Source: Zizania palustris
Lineage: Eukaryota > Streptophyta > Magnoliopsida > Poales > Poaceae
Assembly (NCBI GenBank): GCA_019279435.1
Contig: JAAALK010000086.1
Span: 17,281,913-17,345,912 of the forward strand
Direction of reading: 5' to 3'
DNA: 64,000 bases
Positions within the stretch are counted from its first letter, which is position 1; each line of letters begins with the position of its first letter. Below the pieces are notes generated by a model. That model was given only the letters and a program-made list of their open reading frames with translations. It searched no databases and was not told where the DNA came from. Shown piece after piece: positions 56,272 to 64,000 of this stretch. The position numbers were made by a program, and so were the translations under genes.

Positions 56272-56853
56272 TTACCTTGTACATCGACAGCGAAGAACGT
56301 TGTTGGCAATGTCTTGTTTGCCCACTGTCAACTCCATGGAGAGCACGTCTTTGGCCTCAAAACTCTCACCGTTGAAGCAATTGAGCATTAAGTTGGTCTT
56401 CTTCAGATCATCCTCGTCCCTACCAAGTTTCTTCAATAGCGAGTAAGGCATTAAGTTAACAGTGGCGCCACCATCAACAAGCATCCGGGAAATCAGCTTT
56501 CCATCAATGTGACCCCTGACGTAGAGAGGCTTTAGATGGCGAGTCGAGTCCTCGGGTTTCTCAACGATAGCATTGCGTGGAATGAGGTTCAACTGAGCAA
56601 CCTCGGCCTCGTCCTGTGGCAGGGCAAACTCGGTGGGTAGCATGATGACGTTGATGTCCATCGCTTGGGGTGCGGGCCCCTCGGAGACGGGCGAGTAGTC
56701 ATCGTCGAGCATGTCATCTTTGTCGTCGCTCAGACTAGGAGCCGGATTGGTCATTTCAATCGGCTTAACTTTCCATATCTGTCTTGTAGTTGGTTGAGGG
56801 CGGATTTCTTCAAAAATAGTGTCTCGCTCATCCTCGGCCTTCTTTTCGCGCAT
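56272..56853 (-). pseudogene. G3 protease
   Basis: MREKKAEDERDTIFEE start of an open frame, then DDMLDDDYSPVSEGPAPQ, MDINVIMLPTEFALPQ, ISRMLVDGGATVNLM (active site) and MELTVGKQDIANNVL. It departs from G2 near the end, where a frameshift removes the TFIIVDV and LLGRDWIH segment from this frame. Confidence 0.8.
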
Positions 56854-59800
56854 CTCCTATGCCCATAGTCATTGTAGACGCCTCTTTTGCGATTTGGACA
56901 TACCTGGGGGTGCCTAAGATGGTTGTGGCTTGGTGCCAGGTGCCACTGCCTGGTTCCTATTAACTCTGGCCGAAGTGGTACTATCCATATCGACCTTGTG
57001 CACTCTGTATTCGGAGGAGCCCTCGCTGTGGACCTCGGCAGTCGGACCAGCCAATCGGACCAGGCTCCGGCGTGGGCTTCGGCCGAAGCAGGGGACTTAC
57101 CTCCGTCAGACTCCAACGAAGGGGTCTTCAGGATTGGGACTTCTTGAGACCCTACTCTGACTGTGATAGCTTTGGACTCTCTTTCTTTTGCCTCTTCGCG
57201 CACGTATCCTTTGAATTTGCTCTGCACGAGCTGATTCGGAGGTACCACAGACAACCTGTGGATGATGCCTCCCTCCGCTGTGTTTGTTTGTCCCTGCCAT
57301 TCATAATACTCTAAAGGAAAACAAGGCATAGCATTAAGTTGTGGAGAGTACTCTAGCTTTGATACGTATGGAGCCCATGGAGTCCCCGCCCAGTTGTACG
57401 GTGGATGCATCGGCGGCTCTAGTGGCTCCGCCCACTGTGAGTCAAACCCGTTACCCGGTGGGGTTTGGCAGAGTCGATGGTGTCTTGGACCATATCAGTG
57501 AGGGGTCCTGCCAGACCGGAGGTACGTTCGAACAGTGTGGGCTGAAGCCTCCTGTCAAAGGGCTCATCTAGAGTGGTGCGGGGTTAGGCCATTGGGGGCC
57601 GAACTCGCTCCGCATGGGGCTTTGCCTCTGGGGTCCAAAGCTACTGTATGGGGGGTTCGACCACTGAGCTCCGAAGCCACTGTACGGAGTGTTAGGCCAC
57701 TATGGCCCGAAGTCACCGTGCGGAGGGTTCGGCCATTGCGGTCCGAAGCCACTGTATGGAGTGTTAGGCCACTTTGGCCCGAATTTGCCGTGCTGAGGGT
57801 TCGACCCTTGTGGTTCGAAGCCATCATGAGGAAGGCTCGGCCACTGTGGTCCGAAGCCACCTTCCGGGTGCCTTGGGCCCTCTAGCTGACTTAGTTTCTT
57901 AGCGCGGGGGCCTGTTTCCTTGGTTTTTTTGTGCTTGTTTAACAACATCTTATATGTTACCTTCGGCTTCTTGTGAGCCTTAGCCAAAGGAATGCTAACG
58001 TTTTTCTTCCACACTCCCACCTCGGGGTTCCTAGGTATGAGTGTGCGTGTGCGCGGCTCTCCAACAATTACTGCCTTCCCTTTAGTCGGCTCGGCCTGTT
58101 CTGGCTGAATCAACACCTTCTTCTCGGTGAGGTCGACGGCGTTGACGGGGAAAGGATCTTTGTCCAGCTTCATCTTTGGATTGTGGTCTATTTTCAATCG
58201 TCCTTCTTCTATGGACGATTGAACCTGTCGTCGAAAAACATTGTAGTCATTAGTATTATGTGAATGCGAATCATGCCACTTATAGAATGGATGTCTCTTC
58301 AACTCGTCGGTAGATGGAATGACTTGGCCTTTAGGCAACCTGAGAAGCTGGTACTTTAAGAGAAAATCAAATATTTTATCACACTTAGTTATGTCAAACG
58401 AGTACTTGACCTCACTAGGCCGATCCTTCGTGGGAGACGGTCGTAACTCGGAGCAAGTGATAGGTTTTACTCCTAGCGTTCCAAACCCATTCGGCTGCAT
58501 ACATGTCGGCTGAATCCTCCTCTTCTGATTCCTCCTCGTTGAAGTGTTCCATGATGTGGATTTCAGCCTTAGGCTTGTTAAACGTCTTAACAAAAAATTT
58601 ATCTTTGGCCCGGCCTTCCTGGACCAGAGCTTGCTGCAAGACTTGGCTAACCTCTAAGAAGTTATTGTTGTCTAGTTTCTCTTTAATCTCGGAATGCAAT
58701 CCGCTAAAAGCTAGATCCGCCAAATCCCTCTCTAAAATATTAAGACTGAAACATCAGTTTCTAGTATCCCTAAAACACTTGATATACTCCGAGGCGCCAT
58801 CGTTAGATTTCTGCCTAACTGATGTCAGGTGTGAGAGCCTAAGTTCTGTTTCACCCGTATAGAAATAGTCATGGAATTTTTGTTCTAATTCGTCCCATGT
58901 TTGGATGGAGTTCTGCGAGAGTACTGAAAACCAAGTGAAAGCGGTGTCGGATAGTGAGAGAGAAAATAGTCTAAGTTTTAGAGCGTCTGACCCGCTAGCT
59001 TCTCCACACTGTGCTAAAAATTGACTAACATGCTCTAGTGTGGTTTTGTTACCCTCGCCATCGAACTTAGTGAATTTGGGGATTCTATAGCCGCGGGGGT
59101 AGGGTATTGTATCGAAATGATCTGGATATGGCTTCCGGTAAACCCTAGCCTGACCCCTATGCATGAAGCCGGCACATTCCCTAAATAGTGCACGGATCCA
59201 CTCATCTAGGTCATCTTGGCCCACTGCCTATGCACGTATCTCGTGTGGGGGCGCGACACGTGGCGAGATATCGGCGTGTCGGCCATGGGCCTCTTCCCTA
59301 TGAGCTAGCTGTGCGACGTGCTTGAGACTAGGTGCCTGCGCACGTGGTGCGGGCATCGTGGGTAGGGCTAGCGCCGGTGTAGGTGGTGGTGGTGCATGGT
59401 ATGCGGTGCTAGCTTGGTCATAAGCATAATGACTAGTCTCGGCCACAGATGTTGGGACCGGAGACGCGACGGTCTTGCCAGTGCTACCGTCAGTTCTGTT
59501 GTACACATGATTTACCAGAGGTATACTAGCAATAGGGGTTGATGGTACGACCTCAGTAAAGCCGAACCTTCTAAGTTTTGCCTCTATTTGGGAGCTAACT
59601 GCCGAATCTAAACGGTTGGCTAGCGAAGCGCTAACGGCCTGATCTACCGATGTAGCTATTTTTTGCTCAATCTCTAAAGAAGATAAACAAGGCGATACGG
59701 GTGTTACCTAGATCTGAGCAAGGTCTGGGGCGATGATGTCGCGCTTGATGAAGCCCGCGCGCGTCTTGACGTAGCCTCCAAGCATGATGTCCTGGAGCGC

Positions 59801-59959
59801 CTTCATATTTGCCTCGATTTCTGCTCGGTCTTCTACGGGAATGTCTTCAAGAGTGGGCGTCATGATGTTGTGGTTGTCGATGTCCATGCCTCCCGTGGTG
59901 TCCATTGACATAGTAGTCATTGTAGATGTACCGGCGGCCGATGTAGACGTACCCGTCAT
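56854..59959 (-). pseudogene. G3 gag
   Basis: Start MTGTSTSAAGTSTMTT (59959, matching MMGTSTS of G1; the upstream Met at 59992 lies in the primer region). Then PTLEDIPVEDRAEIEANM, a stop at 59708, the Retrotrans_gag core (WIRALFRECAGF, YPRGYRIPKFTKFDGEG, FSLSLSDTAFTWFS) and the charged FNEEESEEEDSADMY. The C-terminus (57860-57540) repeats GFGPQWPNPPH-type units of about 13 residues. Private stops include 59228-59230 (CAG to TAG) and a CGA to TGA near 58750. Confidence 0.8.
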
Positions 59960-59974
59960 GCTGGCATAGCTTTT

Positions 59975-59997
59975 CCCTAGCGGAGTCGCCAAAAAAT
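59975..59997 (-). other. Primer binding region of G3
   Basis: Minus strand 'tttttggcgactccgctagg', as in G1. The LTR end just before it lacks about 15 bases compared with G1 and G2 (no GTGTCAACA), a small terminal deletion. Confidence 0.55.
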
Positions 59998-59999
59998 GT

Positions 60000-60328
60000 G
60001 TGCCCCCGCACTTGGGTAAGTTTGACGATCCAAAAGTGTGCGGATACTTAGGGACGAGCCTAAGCGTAACACAACACCGACGTCGCGTTCCAACTACCCT
60101 TAGCCATGATAAGGGGGTGGAGTCGCCAGGTAATCAGATCACACAGAAATAATCCAATTAGCCGAAAGAAATATATTAAATAGGACAAGTCAAAAACCGG
60201 GCGGAACCTGACTGTTCGAAGTATGGTGCGAAGGGTGCCGCCAAAGTGTACCTTTGGTGTCTGGTGCGAAGTGTGCCGCCCAAGGGTACCTTCGGCGTTC
60301 GGACCGATCTGGTCGAAGATGAACTCTG
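60000..60328 (-). repeat. 5' LTR of G3, partial
   Basis: Matches the 3' LTR end portion (51045-51365 region) until 'gaagatgaactc', then the sequence changes to SIRE-like LTR at 60329. The U3 part is missing. Confidence 0.8.
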
Positions 60329-62308
60329 AGAAACCAAGGGTTGGTTACGGAGTCTGTGATGAGTGATTGACATATTTTATCCCCAGATTCGAAGGGGTTC
60401 GGAGGTTGTTTAACCGAAGGGTTCGGTGGTTCTGTTTGCTGCAGCTGTTGCAGCGGAGTGTGCCTATCGGAGGGGTCCGACATTACATGATGATTGGTTC
60501 GTACCGAAGGTCTCGGTATTTTGGGCGGTACACCAGAGTGTGTACCGAAGGTTGCTTACTCGGAGAGGTCTCCGGGGTACTGGATACACTTGTCTGTTTG
60601 TCTGTGGTGCGCAGGTGACTTCGGAGGCGACAGACGGTTCGTAGCAGGTGAACCTGGATAAAGCGGGAGGCTTGATGCCAGGCGAGCGGGGAGCTCAGTC
60701 GCGAAGGCTGCGAAGGGGTCGAAGTCAGACCTCGGGTCGAGGTGTGCCAGGAGAAGGGAGTAAGTGCGGAGTATGGCTCTGGCTGAAGGTACCCCGAGAC
60801 AAAGTCCTTGGAGGCGAGGCACTTCGAATGGTACTCTGAATGGAGTGACTTCGAAGTATGGTGGACAAAGTCCTCAACGATGAGGCAAGGCGGTCGAAGT
60901 GTGCTACGGAAGGAGGCACTCGAAGGTATACCCAACGTAGGTCTCAGAAGTCGAGGTGCATTGAAGGCATGGTCCGGGTGAGGTTCATCGAGGAGTGTGC
61001 TCGGGGAGAGACACTACGACGAAGTGCTCATGGAATGCTTCATGCGGAGGCCTTGGATGAAGGAGGGACTTCGAAGGGTGGTACTTCGAAGGTGGGGCTT
61101 CGGAGTGAGGCTGACTTGAGGTACTTCGGCCATGCATAGCTTCGGTACACGGACTGACGGAGTTCGAGCTGGGAGAAGCTGCGAAGCCGTGGTGGTCCAC
61201 TCCAGAGGTGTTGGTGCGAAGGCCCAAGGGCTTTGACGGCTTCGGCTCAAAACCGTCACTGTATCGAAGGCTGACTTCAGTGAAGTGAAGGCCGTCAGGC
61301 TCAAGGCTTCTCACCAAAGCTACCACACCCCTCGCGTGCGAAGGGGGCTTCAGAAGAATCCAAGACTGCAAAGGCTGACCGTGTCTGCTCTGCAAAAGCT
61401 GATGTTGTCTCCTCTGGGAAGCTGACAAAAGAAGCCTCCAAATAAAGTAGACTGTCATCTGTACCCCCTATTCTGATGAGACAAAATCAGTGTAAACCCT
61501 AGGGGTAAAGTAGTCTATTCACAGGGCTGAATAGTGCCTATAAATAGTGGAGGCTAGCTAGGTCACATCAACACTTTAAGCAGCCATGGTAGAACTCCTG
61601 TGCTAGCCGCCACACTCTTTGTATTCAGTCTGTGAGTTCATTTTGTGTTCCCTGTTCAAGCAATGAAGCTTTGATTCTGTTTTCATTTACTGCTTGAACT
61701 TGTATGCTTACTTAACTTCATGCTCTGATCTCTCTGTGTCTCACTTCTTCTGAGTTGAGTTTGTGCATTGAATCTTTTCTAGAGAAGTGTGTGAGAAGTC
61801 TGCTCGTGTGAAGTGTGTGCTTTTCAGTGTCTGTTCACTCTGTGTAAACTGGAGGCAAGACCTCTCTGATTACTAGTGAAGCACTGTTCTTGGCTTAGAT
61901 CGAAGCCTCGGCGAAGTATGTTCAGTGTGCGTTTAGACCTTCAAAGTACGAAGCCTAGCACCAGTTACTATCGCTGTGTATTTGGTCGAAGTCCTTAGAG
62001 GGAAGTCTGCTCTTGCGAAGGGTGAAGTGCGAAGCCTGCTCGAAGGCACTTAGTGTGCGGAGCCTGCACTGACTTAGCAGAGTAGAGTTTTTGGTGTTGT
62101 GGGTGGAGCGAAGTCTTCTTGGCTTCGAACTTTTGCTCCTAGCGAAGCCTGATTTCGGAGCTGTGAAATACCTCCGAATCAGAACTTCGAAGGGTGTGTT
62201 CGAAGCCTGTTCCGCAGAAGACAGATTTAAAATAGAAGGGCTATTTTTAGTCTGAAATTTTAAAAGCTCTCATTCACCCCCCCTCTTGTCACCGTTTTTG
62301 GTCCAACA
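60329..62308 (+). repeat. LTR of the SIRE-like element, left boundary uncertain
   Basis: Ends TTGGTCCAACA before the primer site. TATA 'gcctataaatagtggagg' near 61537. Rich in 'cgaag' phrases. The true TG start is unclear: it could be the junction at 60329 (truncated) or 'tgttggtgcgaagg' near 61209, which would give 1.1 kb. Open frames on both strands here (60367-61458) are not supported as genes. Confidence 0.6.
61534..61552 (+). promoter_or_regulatory. TATA box of the SIRE-like LTR
   Basis: 'gcctataaatagtggagg', the classic TATAAATA form about 770 bases before the primer site. Confidence 0.6.
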
Positions 62309-62310
62309 AT

Positions 62311-62322
62311 TGGTATCAGAGC
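62311..62322 (+). other. Primer binding site (tRNA-Met) of SIRE-like element
   Basis: TGGTATCAGAGC two bases after the LTR end. Confidence 0.9.
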
Positions 62323-62372
62323 GGGTTGAGATCACCAGTTGACCTTAACCGATTTTGTGATTTGTTGGTGAC

Positions 62373-64000
62373 ATGGACAGAGTTAGTAAAATACCTCTGT
62401 TCGATGGGACATATTTTGCATACTAGAAGGTGCGCATGGAGGCTTACTTGCTAAGCCAAGGAAATGCAATTTGGGAGATTGTGGACTCACAATACTCCAT
62501 CCCTGAAACTCGCACCTCTCAAACAGAGAAGGATCAGTATAATGCCAACTCCAAGGCTAGAAATATATTGTTCATTGGTTTGAGTCGGAGTGAGTTTGAT
62601 AGGGTACAACACCTTAGGACAGCTAGGGAGATTTGGACTACACTCACTATTTTTCATGAGGGCTCTACACAGATTAAGGCCAGGCGCCAAAGCACATACA
62701 ATCAACAGTATCAGCTGTTTGTGCAGGCACCTGGTGAATCTATAGATACAATGTTTTCTCGCTTTGATGCGATTGTGAGTAACTTGCGGTCCAACGAGAC
62801 GCTTGCTTACAATGATCATGATGATAGGGCTATCAAGCTTCTCTATGCTCTTGATCGTAGCATATGGGAAGTAAAGATATCCAGCATTGAGGAGTCTGCA
62901 GGTTATGACACATTGACCTGTGATGAGCTCTTTAGCAAGCTAAAGTCCATAGAGATTGCCAAGGCATCTCTTGCAGTGCGTAGGAACTCCTTGCCACAGC
63001 CATTGGCACTAGTTTCTAGCACTAGCCGTGGCACCACTGTAGAACCAAGCATATCAGGCACTTGTGTTCTTGCAGATGGTTTTACTTTGTCCTCCATGGT
63101 CTCCGTCACTAAGGAGCAGGTGGATATTCTAGATGATGATGAGCTTGCTCTCATTGCGAGAAGGTTTACCCGTTTTCACCATGAGAGACGGGATCAGAGG
63201 AGAAGTGGTTTTAGTGGTTGTTTTGAGTGTGGTGACACTTCTCACATCAAGGCCAATTGCCCTAAACTCAAGAAGAGAGATGAGAGTGAGCGCCCCAAAT
63301 ACCACAAAAAGGAGAGCAAACCCTTTGTGAAGGGCAAGCGCAGCAAGGTGGCTAAGAGGGTAGCCAAAGCCGCTTTCAGAGCATTTGTTGCTGCTCTCAG
63401 CGACATCGACACTTCCTCAACTGAGGAGTCGAGCTCTAAGGAGGAGGAGTCCCCAAGGAAGGAGGAGAAGAAGGACAAGAAGGGACGAGATTTCACCGAC
63501 CTCTACTTCATGACCGACAGCGATCACAGCAGCGATGAGCTTGACTCATCTGAGGTAACTCTATCCTATGACCAGCTTTCAATTAAATTAGATGAACTGA
63601 ATGAAGTAGTTCTAGGTCAGGATAGATTACTTGTGCAAGCCGTTAGAGATAGAAAAGACCTTAGACTTAGGCTAGAATTTATTTCTACTGATTATGCCAT
63701 GCTTAAGTCTAGGATTAATGATGCTGAATGTGAATCTTGTATTGTTGTCATGGGTGAGCTTGCTCAATTGCATTCTGTACATCCTCAAACTCTATCTGAG
63801 CTTGAGACTGCACAGAAGCAGCTTTTGATGGTTGATTCTAGTCCTCATGATAAAAATGAATGCATGAACTTTTCTTTATTACGTGAGAGCATTAATTTAC
63901 GTGATAAGCATGTTCATGATTTAGAGGCTAGGTTGGAGAGGGCCGGTAGTTCTAAGCATGTGCAACCTATGTGTGACACTTGCATAACCCTTAAGGACCA
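62373..64000 (+). CDS. SIRE-type copia gag, one stop, runs off window
   Basis: ATG at 62373: MDRVSKIPLFDGTYFAY, then TAG at 62424-62426 where WKVRM is expected (TACTGG to TACTAG), then open for 524 codons to the window edge. UBN2-type gag: MEAYLLSQGNAIWEIVD, FIGLSRSEFDRVQHL, ARRQSTYNQQYQLFVQ, LLYALDRSIWEVK. Zinc knuckle CFECGDTSHIKANC (CX2CX4HX4C) near 63225, then a Lys/Glu-rich segment (EESSSKEEES) and a long coiled coil (63570-63950) with IDSSPHDKNECMNFSLLRE-like sequence. Apart from the one stop the frame is intact, suggesting a recent insertion. Minus-strand frames here are shadows. Confidence 0.85.

Larger units (their letters stand above)
51031..60328 (-). mobile_element. G3, nearly full-length Tat-lineage gypsy element
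   Basis: Minus strand: partial 5' LTR (60328-60000), primer region, gag, protease, RT, RNase H, aRNH, integrase, polypurine tract, complete 3' LTR (52379-51031). It inserted into the integrase of G2. The 5' LTR is cut at 60328 by the SIRE-like copia. Domains are more complete than in G1 or G2, including the RT catalytic IDD, but at least ten stops or shifts remain. Confidence 0.85.
60329..64000 (+). mobile_element. SIRE/Maximus-type copia element, 5' part
   Basis: LTR-like sequence to 62308, tRNA-Met primer site and a large gag running off the right edge. The long gag with a C-terminal coiled coil, and the general style, fit the SIRE/Maximus lineage (Opie/Ji-like in maize). Pol and 3' LTR lie outside the window. 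Confidence 0.75.

Noticed and set aside
57535..57885. Plus-strand repetitive ORF of 116 residues
   Set aside because: Exact antisense of the FGPQWPNP gag repeats of G3.
60367..61458. Multiple frames on both strands
   Set aside because: Located in LTR-like sequence rich in cgaag phrases. None has recognisable motifs.
1..64000. A novel defence, biosynthetic or host gene system
   Set aside because: Everything I can identify belongs to known plant transposon classes. No intact host gene cluster is visible.

Overview
This window looks like a nested transposable-element cluster from a grass nuclear genome. A panicoid grass is plausible, but the species cannot be fixed from the sequence. The evidence is the mix of elements: Ty1/copia elements with an initiator-Met-tRNA primer site, a SIRE/Maximus-type copia gag, Tat-lineage Ty3/gypsy elements with a second RNase H and an antisense extra ORF, a Tekay/Del-type chromovirus with a 3.3 kb LTR, a CACTA element, and a Mutator-like element carrying plant-mobile-domain (PMD) and GRF zinc-finger genes. 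I see no intact host gene, tRNA, rRNA or CRISPR array.

Layout. 1-2040: low-copy AT-rich flank. 2041-14335: chimeric copia block, made of a young element (5' LTR, gag-pol with part of the RT deleted, an LTR in inverted orientation, and a duplicated pol piece ending in a snap-back) joined to an older, heavily decayed copia. 14336-20218: flank split by a 4.55 kb non-autonomous CACTA (14996-19547, target duplication ATA). 20219-22852: a second copy of the flank, so this is a tandem segmental duplication; this copy carries a foldback MITE-like element with a solo LTR inside it. 22853-24666: flank and a copia gag relic on the minus strand.

24667-38248: a long-TIR element. Each TIR supplies a TATA box, a leader and a 5' splice site. 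The left one faces a PMD gene and a GRF gene on the plus strand, and the right one faces a second GRF gene on the minus strand. This is the convergent, TIR-driven layout known from MuDR. A 6.95 kb Tat-type retrotransposon (29320-36272, TSD GAGAC, reverse orientation, pol deleted, antisense ORF kept) sits in the plus-strand GRF reading frame.

38249-60328: three copies of a Tat-lineage gypsy family. G1 (plus; LTR and gag) is cut off at 41409 by a truncated Tekay-like LTR. G2 (plus; 44920-51030) runs from LTR to integrase. G3 (minus; 51031-60328) is nearly full length and inserted into the integrase region of G2. G2 and G3 form roughly 5 kb inverted arms around an LTR. 60329-64000: LTR, primer site and long gag of a SIRE/Maximus-type copia that runs off the window.

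Two themes run through the window. Many disabling stop codons are CAG to TAG/TAA, TACTGG to TACTAG or CGA to TGA, the pattern expected from deamination of CHG- and CG-methylated cytosines. Several elements have also lost the catalytic core of their reverse transcriptase by deletion. I did not find a clearly new biological system. The best candidates for a second look are the TIR-driven PMD/GRF element, the inverted-LTR copia chimera, and the integrase stop codon shared by two independent gypsy insertions.
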